Shown: positions 1 through 13,391, counted from the first letter of the stretch. The stretch: 64,000 bases of DNA from Pezicula radicicola (GCA_003008705.1 PDUO01000023.1:535312-599311); one strand, 5' to 3'. Made by a program: numbers and translations. Notes: generated by a model not told the origin, from the letters alone.

Positions 1-2730
1 TTCCTACCTACTGTCCTCTCTCACTCCGAGACACCCAGTCAAGACATTAAAGAAAGCCATACTCCGTAATTGTACTTTCTTGTGTAACATGGCACTTTTC
101 CTATTCGTCATCAAGTCAGCAATAAGGTTTGGGGTTTTTAGCGATCAAAATTCAAAAACAATAATCCTCTGTAATCATTTGCCTGATTAAATGTCTCAAA
201 CTATAACGCGGTAGGGAACGGTAACGGCGCTGCGGTAGATATCGCTGATCTGTGATCTCACCCGTCCAGGGACAGAGCCCGCTCGCTCGACTTTCAACAC
301 AGTACCGTCAAGGGGAGAGACACCTCTCAAGGGGAGAGACGGACGATCCCAACAGAAATCCAGGGTCCCGTCATCAACCCAATAGTACAAAGTAGTACTA
401 ACATATGTCAGTAATTTAGTAAGCAAAACTAAATGGAGTACCGACCGGCATCTAAAAGATCCCAAAACCGCCAAAACTGGTGGAAGTTCCAAAAAGGGTT
501 GAGGATTTACCCATAACATCATACAGTAAGATGGCCGTGCTTCCCTTCTTGTAAGTCTCAATAAGATTTGTTGGCCGACAAATACTAACCGGTAGCCGAC
601 AGACGGCTCTCCTCGGTTGTCAGTGTTGCGTTGCTGCGTTGCGTTGCTGCTCTCTCTCTCTCGCCACAACATCAAGGCCTCGGTTAAACGTGAAAGGAGG
701 AGAGGAAGTCTAGTGCCTTTCCACCTATTCATTTAAATTATCAAATAAGTATTGCATTGAGAAAATCTCACAACGCCACAGAGAGAAAAGAAAACAGGAA
801 CATCGGAATTCGCCGCCACATGTTAACTAACTAACCAACCGCTAGAAAATGAGCCACTGGTTCCATCTGCAACCATCCCAGCCGCAACCGATCCCTAGTC
901 TGCCTAGTCTCCCCCGTCTTCCCATCCGTCCCATCGCTCGCTCCATCGTTCGCCTCTCGCCTCTTCTTTCACTACTCAAGAAAAATCAAATTTTCCAACA
1001 CACACTAGACACACCAGCGGTCCAGTACCAGCAGCACTAGGTTACCATGCCCGCAGTAGTGAACATGTAGCCTTATTAGCACGCATGAATTAGCATCCGA
1101 CATTCTCCGCAAAGGCGTACAATGCGTGCAAAAGGCCATTACATGCGTACTATATCCAAACAATCCCACAATTAAAAGGCCCATCGGGGTGGCGGGATGG
1201 GTCAGAGAGATCCTAGCGAGCAGCGGTACAGCATTGGTGAAAATGGCTGCAGATTACAGAAAAATACCTGGTATACTAACTAACCTACTGCGTGTACTGC
1301 GTCCGCCACATTAACACACCTATCTTAAGGCCTTTTTTTCTTTCAAACTGAACCCGTCCCCGTGAAAGGTACCTGTCTGTAGTCTGTACACGCTGTACTC
1401 CTGTAAACTTAAACTAGCTTCCCTAGAGTATGGATGTATACCGCATTGAAGTTTAATTGAAAACAAAGCAAACGGGATAATTTGGATTTCCAATCTTCCA
1501 TCTCCTGATTCATTACGAGTAATTGTATACGGTAGTAGACCGTTTTATGAACAAAACAAAATCCATAATGCTGCAAGATTGACAGGAACCGACGCAAGAG
1601 CAGGAGCGCGAGCATACACCATTATGGCAAGTAGCTGTAGGTAAGCGAATAGAATAAAAAAAAAGCACCTAGAAGGCCAGAACAGTTATGATGGTCCATC
1701 CAAGGAATCTAGAACCCTAGAAATCCAATTGGCTTTCGATAAGTTCAACAAGAAAAAACATGGAGATGGCGAAGCCAATTGCAGGTTACGGGTGCTCTTA
1801 ACTTCTTATAGGTACGGATATAGTAATGAGTTTTAGAGGGGGACGGGAAGAAACGCGAAACGTGGAAATAATAAACGAATTGTCGAGAGCCACAATTGAA
1901 TGTTGTCTATCTCTTCGCCTCGGACACTGACTGCTATTGGCAAGACACATGGTAGTTGCTAGCCGTGCCAATTTGTGACTGAAGATGGGGAACTATTGTT
2001 ATCGCCTTCACCTGAAAATGGGGAATAGATGTTGTGTAACTAAATATTTTTGACTGTGCACTGCAACGTTGAAATAACGGATAAAAGTGTCCGCTGTTGT
2101 CCATACAGCCTTATGTATGACAAAGTTGTCAGGAGGGCAATACGAATGCTTCATGTTGTGCATTGCCAATTCAGAAAGTGCGACGTGCCACCAACCTCAG
2201 TGGCATGACAGGCACGCTTGTGCGTGGGGGTTCCAAAGATTGTTGTAGACTTTGTAGCATTTCGAATTCCCATTTATGTACTTTTGATTTTCCATCCACA
2301 CTTTCGAGCTACGATCCAGACCCGTAAAGGCTGCCTGAACTGCCCTTCCATTCCTTATCCTGTTCTGCCCAAGAATCCTACCCTCTAGCGAGCCCATATC
2401 CCGGCCCAGTTTGTACCCTTGAACCGTATGAGACCCAAACCACGTTCTCATCATAACCATTATGACAAATTACAGCAGGACGTAAAGGAGGATTGCTGAA
2501 AAAGAAACCCAAGCGCCGTTGCCCCTTCCCTCGTAATGTAGCAGTGATATATGGATTTGTAGCAAAATGCAACAGTTTCCGCCCCTGTACTCCAGCCGTA
2601 ATGGCGGTATGCAATCATTAGTATTTCCCAGAAGTTGATGTTGGAAGTCTGTTCAGGGTCGCCAAAGTATTATGTACCGAAGAGGTTGGGACCAAGTAAG
2701 TTTCAAAAATTTACCAGATCCTCTTAACGA
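1..2730. other. Intergenic region, no gene seen
   Basis: No reading frame here looks like protein. The longest open frame (196-732, minus, 178 codons) has no recognisable domain and an erratic composition. The stretch holds short AT-rich segments and CT/GA-rich runs, for example around 645-662. I see no tRNA, no clear transposon ends and no extended tandem array. The right end is presumably the 3' flank of the Reg1-like gene, which ends at 2731. Confidence 0.5.
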
Positions 2731-4572
2731 CTACCGCCTCCAACCAACATTCCAAATGACGTGAGCGATATCCTTCGCGGTGTTGACAGTATCGACGACC
2801 TTCCCGAACAACCCTTCTGATACTACATCGTCCTCGTCCTCTTCATATGGCATAAACATTCCTGACGGCGTTCTTCTCATCCCTGATGGCTCCCCATTGA
2901 GACTCGTTGAGGAACTGGAAGATTGTGGATTCTGGAATCGTTCTTGATTTACTGCCATGCTGTCCTTGCGGTTTGTGAAGGCACTTGGTGGTTGCCAGTC
3001 CATATCGGCGTCGTCATCGTCGTCATCGTCACCGATTAACATTCTCGACGATGGCTTTGAAGGCCTTAAAGTCTCCTGGGATGGCGATGGAGAGAGTTTC
3101 GTGCCATTCCAGTAACCGTTGCTATGTTTCATGGCCGTTTCTTGTGGCTCAGGCGTGTCTTCTCTGTATTTTAGCGTTGTTGAAGGGAGCATGGCAATTG
3201 TTTTGCTCTCACAGCCACCACTGAAGCTTCCTGGAGGTGTGGTTTTCTTGATGGGAGGTAATTTCTTTTTTGAGTTGGTTCGTTTCATCATAATCCCACC
3301 ATCGTCAGAATCACTATCGTAATCTTGCACAGCATAAGAGTCCTGGTCCTGTTCATCGTCTTCACCTTTCATCTCTAGTGCTATGCACTGCTCAACCTGT
3401 TCATTGAAGTGAATGTGCTTCTTCTCACCGCCCCAAGGTGTGGCCAAGCCCGAGGACGTGATAGATGAAAGGGCACTTGTGGTGGTCTGATCTCGGCTTA
3501 ATCGCCTTGATGAGAATGGAAAAGCAACGTAGTCAGAGGTAGTACGATTAATGCCGGGACGACCAAAGTCACCATCTCCTGCATTTTGCTGTGCCTGAAC
3601 TGCTGCTGCTGCTTGCTTAAGAAGGGATGAGGCTGAGAGGGACCTCTGAAGCATTATTTCTGACATGCTTCGCTTCTTCAGAATCGGCTTCTTGTTAAGG
3701 AAAGAATTTGATTTCGAGATCCGGCTACTGCTAACAGGTGATGAAGAAGGCATCCGGAATTGCTTATCGGATCCACTCTGGAGTGGTCCATAAAGCCAGG
3801 TGACATCGCAGTCCTTGAGCCTGCAAATTGTTAGACGTTGTAAATACGACCAGTAATAATTCAATTTTTAGATTGTAGATCCTGATACAACGTACCAATT
3901 GAGAGTTTCTGGGGAAATGGTCTTTAACTTGTTCTTTGACTTGATCCACGTTCTCCAAGACGCATTTTCTAATCTCGCACTGTTATTGTAGGCTTTCCGT
4001 TTCGACACAATGTGCTGCCATGATCTCCAAATGTCCTCTTCTTTCCAATTATGAGATAAGTAATCTACATGCCGTGAAGGCTGTATCCGTACTGCCGTGT
4101 CGTCTTCAGCATGTTCAATAGGGTCCGGTGATTCCGGCCTCGACACATTGGTCGAGTTGGTGTTGGTTGGTGACACCGTATATGAATCACCGGTTCGAGG
4201 GCTTGGTGGAGGTTCCAGTTCTTCGTCTTGTTCGTAGTACCCTGCGTTGTCGTATGAAGGGAAATGTATGCTGCTGTCGTCTCTGTCTAGATCCTCGTAG
4301 TGAGCGTCGAGGGAGAGGCTGCTGGCGGGCGTTGAAGAGTACGAGGGTGCAGAGGAATCGGTGGGTAATGTTGTTGGTGAAGATGGCACCGAGGACTCTG
4401 CAGAATCGCTTGTGGACACTATCGTATGAAAGGTGTGGTTGCTCTGGGATTTCGACAGAGATTTCGAGGAATAAGGGTGATGCGGTGCTACGAACTTGGG
4501 CTGTGAGTGGGATCGATGGAGATTGGTTGACGAGAAATAATTGTTCTCGTCGGCATTGAGCACAACTGCCAT
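2731..4572 (-). CDS. reg1: Reg1-like regulatory subunit of protein phosphatase 1
   Basis: Two exons, 4572-3896 and 3820-2731, are joined across a 75 bp intron (3821-3895, GTACGT to TTGCAG) and give 588 residues. The split tryptophan codon restores the conserved stretch ETLNWLKDCDVTWLYGPLQ. Residues about 173-240 match the conserved block shared by yeast Reg1 and the N-terminus of AreA (formerly DUF1752), including RLENASWRTW. Around residue 360 lies KKHIHFNEQVEQC. It corresponds to the yeast Reg1 HIHF site, an RVxF-type motif that docks the Glc7/PP1 catalytic subunit. The rest is serine-rich and acidic and looks disordered, with a conserved-looking C-terminal tail. In yeast this subunit directs PP1 against Snf1 during glucose repression; the same role here is inferred from family. 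The 5' flank is rich in GA/CT tracts. Confidence 0.88.
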
Positions 4573-4867
4573 TATGTAGGGAGCCTCGAGGTGTGAAAAG
4601 AATTACTGTGATTGCCGGCCAGAGAGAGCGTTTCGAAGTCACCGAGGTACAAACTTCCTCCTCCTTTCAACAATGAGTAAGGCCTCAGAATCCTCGCCCA
4701 CACTCGCTCTCAGCGTAAATAATCCTTCAATCGCCACAGTCATCAACACATACTCTCAATCGTCCAGTTGCCAGAGTGGTGGTAGTGGCGGTGGTCTGGA
4801 GGGGAAGAGTGAGAAAAAGTGTGTGCAGGGGAAGAGGCAACGGCAATGCAATTTTCTCAATGTCGGC

Positions 4868-4917
4868 GGCGGGAGGAGGGTGGAGAGAGGAGAGAGAGAG
4901 AGGAGAGAGGAAGTGAG
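4868..4917. repeat. GA-rich (CT on minus) low-complexity tract
   Basis: An almost pure purine run on the plus strand lies about 300 bp upstream of the Reg1-like start codon. On that gene's sense strand it is a pyrimidine tract, which is common in fungal promoters and 5' leaders. A second, looser GA-rich run follows at about 4980-5030. Confidence 0.5.
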
Positions 4918-7900
4918 TGCTGTGTCGTTTCGAGGGAGACGGAGACGGGGTGATGGTGAGGTGTATATGAAGAGAGTATAGGATGAGAGAGGAAGGTTTG
5001 GGGAAAAGAGTGGAGAGAGAATGGACGGAAGGACTGGCTTTGGCTAGGTAGTGTGCTGAATAGCGTGCAGACGACATCCTTGGAATTGCACTCGCGGAGA
5101 CAAGAATGCTGCAGCGCCGGCATTGGAGCTAAGGCTAAACGAGGGCAAGAGGATCTAGGCCGAATTCTCTCGACCCAAAACCCAAAAACCCCATCCGAGT
5201 GATGGGCCTGCGTTATTATTTGCATTTTTGCATTTTACAGCACTTTTATTTCATGTATGATGATGTTAGGCCGGCGCTACTGGGGCCCATCACTGCGAAG
5301 CTCGAAACTTTGATAAATCAAATATTCGTTGCTCGATCGCCAATGGCAGCCAGAAGAACGCAATAGGGGATACCAGTAGCATCAGCATCATCTCATCTTG
5401 CAGCTTACTGTATCGCCAATTGTTGTCGCTGTCGCATGCCTGATATTATGAGATACCATACGAAAGTACCCATACGACTATGCCATACCAGCACGCCCAG
5501 GAAAAGAAGATCGCCCCCCCAACAGCAGTGACGAGAGATGCGGAGATATCAATTCGCGTGGAGAATGGAGCAGCTACTGTAAACTTTACGAGGGGGCCCG
5601 CAGGCTATTGGGACGAGAGACGGGAGCAGCATCTTCTTCTTGGTGGACAGTGGACACACGCTGACTGGATTGGCAGGCAGTATTATTGTGGATGCTGATA
5701 GGGCGCAATCTTTTTCGCGTACATCTTACCTACTGTAATGCACGATGCCTGTCCACCATGTTAAGAATGCCCCGCGACTGCATCGCTGCATCGCTTTCTC
5801 CCACACACCGCTTACCCACCAATAAGACAATGCATCCAGACCCTCCTACACTCCTCCTACACTCCTACTTTCTACAATAACCAGCCATGCGAAGCACGCC
5901 TCTGGGAACGAAACGATACCTTAACTCTTACCCAGCCTACCGACCTGAATCTTCAATGTCCTGCCCGCTGCAAGCAGTGTGTGTGTGGCGCATGAAGCCC
6001 CTAGTGTTATCGATCTTGAGTAACGCTTCTCTGAGCCCCGGCTGATGTTTCTATTTCTGCGTCGTCTTGTTGGAAGGCAACATCCTCTTGATCGCCGCAC
6101 ACCGCAATCCGCAATCCTAACCAAAAATTCGCGAAGATAACCTTCGTCGTGGCTATGGCCTTGCGACAGGTTCCAAGACAAGACGCAACCGAGCCACAGA
6201 ATGGGAGAATGTATGCGAGAAACCCCCAATCCCCCACCTCGAGCATCCCCGTAGGTTACAGCCTCCCTCCACTACCTACGTTCTTGTGCACCCTGACATC
6301 CTAGCATCCCTAGGATTATGAACGCCAGGATGATTGTGGGGGTGCAAAGACAGATAAAACGTGCGTAATTTAACGACACTACTACTCAGTGTCAGACGAA
6401 AAGACGAGAGTTTTAACGAGCGCAACCCGTGTACAGTAAGTTTCAAAGTCACATAACTGGTTGGAGTTGATGACTTCGATAAAGGTAAATGGTACTTCCC
6501 TCAAGGGCATCGAGAGCGTCGAATGAAAAAACTCGGAGTATTATTACAAGAGAGAGTTCGACGGTAATGCAGCTTGGCCGGCTTTAGTCAACAAGTTAGT
6601 TTGATTTCAGTCATGATTAACCACATTAGCTTGCACTAGTATGGCATCGTTCCTTACCCAGGCAATTTAGCACCAGCCTCATACAAAGCTTAGGCCTGGA
6701 ATGTAGAAGTCGATCCGGCCTCGAAGCTTAGGTGCAAGTTACAAGGATACCAAGAGGAGTACCCAGTGGGAATATACACGCGTCTAATTAAAGATGTTGA
6801 CATTGTCCATTCCAAGCACATCTTCTCTATATCATTTTTCGGCAGCACAATCTCCACAGTCTCCACAATTTCAACGCTTTAGTTGAAGGCGGCTGTTCCT
6901 ACTGCAAGCAAACATCCAGCCCTTGGCTAAAGAATGTCGCCGCGAGCTGGAGACCTGGAGGGTCCATTATTCTACTCGGCGTATCTTTTGCTTGCAGATA
7001 AAGCTCTGTCTAGCTTCCAAAAGCGGTTGACAGATGAGAATGGTGCCATATTTGCGGGAGATCCGCGTCTCGATAGCCTCTCCTCAAGGTTACGTCGTCG
7101 TCGTCCAAGAGGATTGAAGGCCGGAAGCAACGGACCGTTTGAACTCTACATGCGAGAATAACTGGTTCTACAACCATTGATATAGCCTTATTCTTAGCGG
7201 CATTTAGTAAGTTCACCGTTTCCTAAGCTAAGCAACTTCCGAAATGAAGAAGCACGGTCTTTACATCGTCCAACTCACAAGGCTGTCTCCCATCACAAGG
7301 CCATGCCGGACAATGTAAATGTCTTGTTAAAGTCTTGTACATATGGTTTGTTTAACAAGGGCATATATTCATGGCAGTTGCAGCTGGCACCGTACTCCTT
7401 TTTCTTGCCTCATAACTCCAATCTTCCATAGACATTTTCAAACACTTCCATCTGGCATAAAAATGGCCGGATCACGGCCCTTATTAATTGTCCTTGAGTA
7501 TTATACCCGTATCTAGGTTTCGTGTAGTCTCGTTGCTTATAAATTTAGACGATTGCTCCACCGGAAGTTGTTGTAAACTCTTAGGTACATATACTTGGCA
7601 ACAAAGTTGAGATAAAGCATGCAGGTGCGAGTACAGTGAGGCCCCTTTATAATGTATACGCCCCGGATTCCCGGGTTTTATCGGCCTTGACGCAATCAGC
7701 TCCTCTGAGAGGTTGAAGACCACTTAATATTGCACCTTATCGGTCTGCTTGCAGGAGAAGTCTGTTTGAGCCTTTTACATCCATTCATCCACGGGATCTC
7801 GACATTTGCCTCCTCGTATCATCAAGAGTGGAGATTATCAAGGTTGATCATCTTGGACAGTTGAAAAATGCTCCGGACGAACGCATCAGGGTATATCATA

Positions 7901-9821
7901 GTTCGTAACGCTCTCCGCACCTCGAGGGTATGTTTTGAAGCGTTATGGCCTGATCCCCAATAGAACGTCTGGGGATTCTGCAGAATAATATATCGCCACC
8001 CATGATTCAACGTATTAAGTGTTCATGCTACGAATTCTGTGAAGCCAAGTGCATCACCAGCGTTATATTACGGCATCGGCACTCGTTCCCCGCCCTCGTC
8101 TTGCCTGCAATTCTGCAATTCGCGAGTTCAATAACATACTTCTGACCCGAAAGTTCTGAGGTCATCACCATATCTATAATAACCCGCCATCCAACCCGGA
8201 GTCAACTCCTGAATCTTAAAAAACAAAAAGTATATGAGAGGCCCTCTCCTAGCAAAGCTGTGGGAAGACGAGGGCATGCTATTCCCTGTGCCACGTCGAT
8301 ACATTGTGTATTGCATTTGAATTTTGTTGCCGAGAACCATGGCATTGTCCTGGACTTCTCGACGTGGTAGGTGGCTGAAGAACAGCAAGAAAATGTTCAG
8401 CCCACACCAGCCACACCAAGTGTCTCCCCTATCAAACCTGCTTTATTACCTGCTTTTTATGGAGTACAGATATGCAGATATTTTATTTCAAAGGACGTGC
8501 ATTGGAGCTGCAGAACATCCATGTCTAAGCGACGGCCATTGGAAAGCCCCATCCACAAATAGGGTTGCCGCGTTGGCGGTGAACAAAAGGGTTCAAAATG
8601 TCAGGACGCCATCAAATCCAAATGAACCAATGACAGCAGTATCGATCATACCGGCGTACCAACAGTGTCTTGGGTACCTCGAGCACTGAGGGACGCCACA
8701 ACACATACCCACACACACAGAATCAAGATAGGAGCACCTAGGGAAAGGCCGAAGGCGTGCTCTCCAAGACTCAAGACTCAGAGAGAGGCCGAAAACCAGA
8801 CTCCAGAAGCACGCTACCGGGTCTTTAGGCCTCTAGGCCTCCAAACCACCGGAGTCTTTGCCTTGTGTTCTGAGCCTTGTGTTCTGACATGTCGAGTCTC
8901 ACAACATCGTTTCCCCTTGCGCGACCCCTACTGTACTGCTCCACTGTCTTAGGTCTAGGCCTTTCTGCCAGATAGGGCTGCTGGCAGATAACGGAACGGC
9001 ATTCAAACTCGACTCTTCATCGCCAACATTGTTACTATCTTCGTTATGCAAGTCATGCAATCTCCCTCTAAACGACAATCTAATGCGCGGAGTAACTCGA
9101 TACCCGGTTCTGCATGCACCCTCTTCACTATCAAGCAGTCAACTCCGTCTGCGACGTTAAAACAACCCGGAAGGGTGCGAGAAGCCAGCCAACTAGACCT
9201 ATGGAGTTTGCAACTTTTGCGGAGCTCTGACATTGTGGCTCTCACTGCAGCCGTTATCAAATTCGGTCTGCTCTGCCTGGTTGGCTGGCCCACATGTTGC
9301 ATACTGAACTGCAACTTGTTGCAGTATCCACAAAGTCTCCGAGTGAAAGCATGCCACCGGCCTTTTATTACTCATACAGAACACCCAAATCTCGCGGGTA
9401 CTCGACCAATGCTGTTGCTATCGCCGGGTCTGATGTACTACCTACATCGGCCACCATGAGGCCCATGCTTGCTGCCGTCGCCAAGGGCATGGGGATTTCC
9501 CCACCAAGTTGGCGGACTTTCTCAGCAGCCCTCTCTGCATGTCCAGCCAATAATGAAGCCACAACTCCGTCAGTGCACCAGTGTTTGTTGCGCACTGAGC
9601 ACTTCAAGCCTCCCCCTTCTACCCCTCTCTGTGGGCATGGAGTTGTCAGATCATATACTTAAATATCTGGAGCGCAACAATGGATAGCTCTCGATGGATT
9701 ACCGGGATCGACGATTCCGGCAACCGCGTCCGCGCCAGGATCGATACCCCATGTCTTCCGAAATATGACAAGTCAAAAAGCAGCCTTGGACATCGGTCGA
9801 ACACCCTCCAAAAGCCTTGTC

Positions 9822-9848
9822 GGGCGGGGGCAGCGGGGGCAGCGGGGG
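9822..9848 (+). repeat. G-rich tandem repeat, quadruplex-capable
   Basis: Four runs of at least three guanines are separated by short loops: a GGGC start followed by three GGGGG units, the last two each preceded by CAGC. This fits the usual G-quadruplex pattern on the plus strand. It lies in the gene-poor interval, with no gene start close by. Confidence 0.5.
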
Positions 9849-12439
9849 CATTGAACGGTTCGTGATGACGGCTATCGGCTTTTGGCCGTGCTTTTGACCA
9901 GAAACCTTTCAGCCTCAAGAAAAGGGACCGGGTAGGGTATGAACATCATTCTCCACCAAGCTAGGTTCAATTTCATTCATGTCGCCATGTCTCACATGCG
10001 GGATATATATTCATTCAACCTAGGAATAGCACCGTTCTGTAGAGAGGAATCAGTACCGCCGCGGATGACGGCCGGATCTCACTCAAAGCCGGGGTTTGAA
10101 GGAGTACCAAGGAAGCCGTACAGACAGACTCATTATTTGCCGTATTCCCGATCAGTCACTCCGTCAGGGTTAAAACGCCTCGCAGAAAGCTCCCTTAGAA
10201 AACATTTCGGGATGCCATATTCGGATCAAAGACCACACACCACTCGATACATTTCGCGTAATGTGTTCATACCTTGCTTGAAGAGGTCGGGACTTCTTAC
10301 CAAATTTAGTGACATCATCTGCCACAAACCGAGCTTTGCTCTTGGAGCGAGACCTTTATCATGGGCCGCAGTTGCTCAGCGTTGCTAAGTGGCAAGAGTT
10401 TGAAAGACCAATAAGCAAATTCATTACCATAGTCGTTTTCCAGTGGCTGGTTCTTCATAGCCAGTGCATGTGATTGGTGAATAACTTCTGGCCTACTGCA
10501 CGAGGTGTCTTGCTAGTGGCATTTCATAGGCCTCTTTTCTAGTTGATGGCCTTTTCGTCTGGGAAAGCAAGTAGGTGTTGCCTGGGCGACCCACTTGCTC
10601 AAGGTGATCGTTTGTACGCATTCGATTCTCAGGAATGCCTAGCTACAGACTTGCAACAAGCTAATTGCAGTATACTTCAAATTGCAAACATTATTCCTTA
10701 CTGAACATACGAGGACCATTCAATACTTGCGCTTATCATTTTCTGCTACATGACGTAGATTGCGGCTATAGCTGGTCACTCCTGATTCAGTTATCCAAAT
10801 ACTTGTAGCCATTGAGTTCAAAGGCGAAGTTCTGTAGATCTGCAATACTCCACCGATGATATCCCTTTGCCGCCTAGAGTGGGTTTTCATCACGGCTCAA
10901 CCCGTATTCGAGGTCTTAAGAAATATGCTTTAACCTTCGCTACCAAATTGTATCTATCCCAGAATTACACAAGGTTCAGAATCCAAACATAATGTTCTGT
11001 AAAGGAAACCCCAGACGCCATGAAACTTTTTTCTTCAGCAATAACAAGCGCGAAGCAAGGGAGAAGCGTGGAACTCAGAAAAAGCAAGAAGTAAACACCG
11101 TTGTCGCTCTGTATAGACGCGGTCTTCATGCAAGAATCCACATAAAAGCTACACCGTCGCCACAAGTTCCAAGCTCGGAAAACACTATGAACTCAAAATC
11201 TCTGCGCAAAAGCTAACCGCGTTGTGGCGCTTTACTTTTCAAAGACGGACGTTTGCAAACATTTCAGAGGGGAACACTCAACCTCCATGGCACATAAGTA
11301 TTGTTTTTGGCAAGCTTGAAGATACTACTCTCAATTATTGAACCCAAACTTCTGTCTTCGTGCTGTAGATCAAGGCAAGTGTACTCGAAGTTGAATTAAG
11401 CATAGTGATTTTCAGGGTCCCAAAGTTCAGACCCCATTGCATCTGGAATGAGAACGGAGCCGCGTAAGTTCTACACGTCCTTGGTTTATTTATCAGCCAC
11501 GAGAGGGATAAAGTATGGGGCTAAGTGCGTTTGATTTCCAACGATAGATGGAAAAGCGATCTCTCGGATTCTTCAGGCCATCTACTCTAGACTTCAATAC
11601 CCCGCATCAACCAAGAAAGAAGAGTCTGTTTGAGGGTTAGGATGGAGCTTCTGTTCTGAGTTTCGGGCAGCAATGTAAGGAAGTTTGCTAAATTTCACTT
11701 GTTATAACCAAGGTATAGGCTTTAACTTTTCCTTCCCCACAATTCTGGCCGCTGTCAAAAAAAGTCAATTCCGTTCCAGAAGAACCGGCCCTTAAGCATG
11801 CAAGAATGGTATTATTTGTATCATCACAACTGGAATTCTACGAAAGCTGAACCGAGTCATTTTTGGACCTTGACTTGATCTTTGGTGCAAACTATTTCTA
11901 ATTTCTGTAAAGACGCAAGCTTTCCTGTCCTCGGGTCGCGGCTCCATGTACCAAGGTTGGACCAAGTAGGGAATGTACCTGCATACCGTTTAAACCCCTT
12001 TTTAGTTTTTTCCTATAAAAAGATGAAGCATGGAGTTTTAAATTTTTGGATTGAGTTTGTGGGTTACTAAGAGGTACTAAAAGATGGGGATGTAGAATTA
12101 TTTTGCTTTCTCAAGTTTCTCCGGCTTCCTTGCCATGGATAAAGCAAGGCCTCGTGATCTGATTTGTTTATTCATTGATCGGTGGCGCTGATACAGAAGT
12201 ATTTGATCCAAGATCTTTTCAGACAAGTAGTAACTTGTTGGATAATTTCAAGATTGAGTTTGCTTTTCTTGTACGAAGCATGGTATTAGCGAAAGAACTT
12301 GACATCGGGCTTGGATTGTATAGATGGCCATCACGATTTGGGAGTTGTGGATGCCAATGGGATGATGCACACGACATGTTACCTATTTTGATATCTGACT
12401 AAGGTATATCTATCTCTTCAAATTCACTCAGAGGAGCTT

Positions 12440-13307
12440 CTTTTTTGCCACGAAGATTACTCCTTGCTGGTTAGTATGTTTTGGATGGCAAGAAAGAAGT
12501 ATTCCCAGGATTTATTTGAAGATCTTTATTTCTTTTAGTTTCTTATAGGAATAAGTACATTACTGTATGTTCAGTTAGGTAAGGTCATCTTGCTTTCATC
12601 ATTTGTTCTTACTTCAATGCTGTGATACGAGTAGAGCTTACATATGTCTGACAGTATTCTTGCACAGTAATCCAAACCACCTCTATTTAATCCCTACAAG
12701 AAAATTTATACTCAACTATTTGCTTAACTATTTTATTCTCTTTTAACATCGAGCTCTACTCTTCCTTTACGCCTGAAATCTCAAAGTCCCCTTTCTATCT
12801 CGCGTAGCTGCCTTGCACAGATAGGTAATAAATAAATATATAACACTACAAATAAAACACTATAACTAGGTATCATGATTTTACTATTTCAGTCCTTGAA
12901 CTTAGGTAGCTAAACTTTTTTTTGGGTAGGGGGGTAGGTATTAGGAATAAGCTATTTCTAAACATATGCTAAAGACCTTGAGTCTCTATTACATACATAC
13001 GCCAACTCTGTTACCTCTATGTATTAAGGTTAATGGTCGTAGGCAAGTATATCTAGATACATTAGAGACAGTACCAAATGAACTAACTGTAGAGAAAAGA
13101 GAAACCTGATTAGATCATACTATTGTATCCTAGTATAGTACTATAGAAGACCTAAAAATCACCTATTCTAAAAATATTTCCATTTAAAAAAGGGGGGAGG
13201 GGGGAGGGAGCTAAATCATAGTATAGTATAGTAGGTAAACGAGAAAATTCTTGCCTAAATAAAAACTCTTAAACCCCCACCCCCCCCCAAAAAAACGAAA
13301 AACCCCC
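12440..13307. other. AT-rich, TA-rich block beside the tRNA gene
   Basis: The sequence becomes clearly AT-rich and TpA-rich compared with the genes around it. It contains homopolymer runs, a quadruplex-capable G tract at 13192-13208 and a long C tract at 13274-13288. No coding frame survives. The texture resembles repeat-induced point mutation debris of an old mobile element, but I see no ends or target duplications, so that reading is only an inference. Confidence 0.4.
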
Positions 13308-13312
13308 AAAAA
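13308..13312 (-). terminator. RNA polymerase III terminator of tRNA-iMet
   Basis: On the minus strand, a run of five T residues starts 7 bases after the discriminator base of the tRNA gene. This is the normal pol III stop signal. Further T runs follow and could act as backup. Confidence 0.7.
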
Positions 13313-13319
13313 GAATTCC

Positions 13320-13391
13320 TAGCAACACCCCGTTTCGATCGGGGGACCTCCGGGTTATGAGCCCGGCGCGCTTCCACTGCGCCATGTTGCT
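13320..13391 (-). tRNA. Initiator tRNA-Met (CAT), no intron
   Basis: The 72 nt cloverleaf folds fully. The acceptor stem is AGCAACA/TGTTGCT (7 bp), the D stem GCGC/GCGC, the anticodon stem CCGGG/CCCGG with loop CTCATAA, and the T stem CCCCG/CGGGG. Three features mark it as the eukaryotic initiator rather than the elongator: the A1:U72 pair, three G:C pairs at the base of the anticodon stem, and a T loop ATCGAAA that starts with A instead of T. The discriminator is A. It delivers methionine to the start codon within the eIF2 ternary complex. It sits alone in an AT-rich gene-poor block. Confidence 0.95.

Larger units (their letters stand above)
4573..13307. other. 8.7 kb gene-poor interval
   Basis: I can support no protein gene in this stretch. 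Open frames exist (for example 8324-8689 plus, 9046-9459 plus, 9939-10388 plus) but none shows a family motif, and several overlap on both strands. Items seen inside: a GA-rich run at about 4868-4917 that is probably the leader or promoter of the Reg1-like gene, a short G-rich tandem repeat at 9822-9848, a protein-like minus-strand open frame at 9368-9607, and increasingly AT-rich sequence from about 12440. Decayed mobile elements or a long non-coding transcript are possible, but neither is demonstrated. Confidence 0.5.

Noticed and set aside
196..732. 178-codon open frame on the minus strand
   Set aside because: No motif, odd composition with a Leu/Arg-rich start, and no neighbouring exon signals. 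Looks like a chance frame.
9939..10388. 149-codon plus-strand frame with an ATG
   Set aside because: Composition is unlike the real genes nearby and no family motif is seen; kept only as part of the gene-poor interval.
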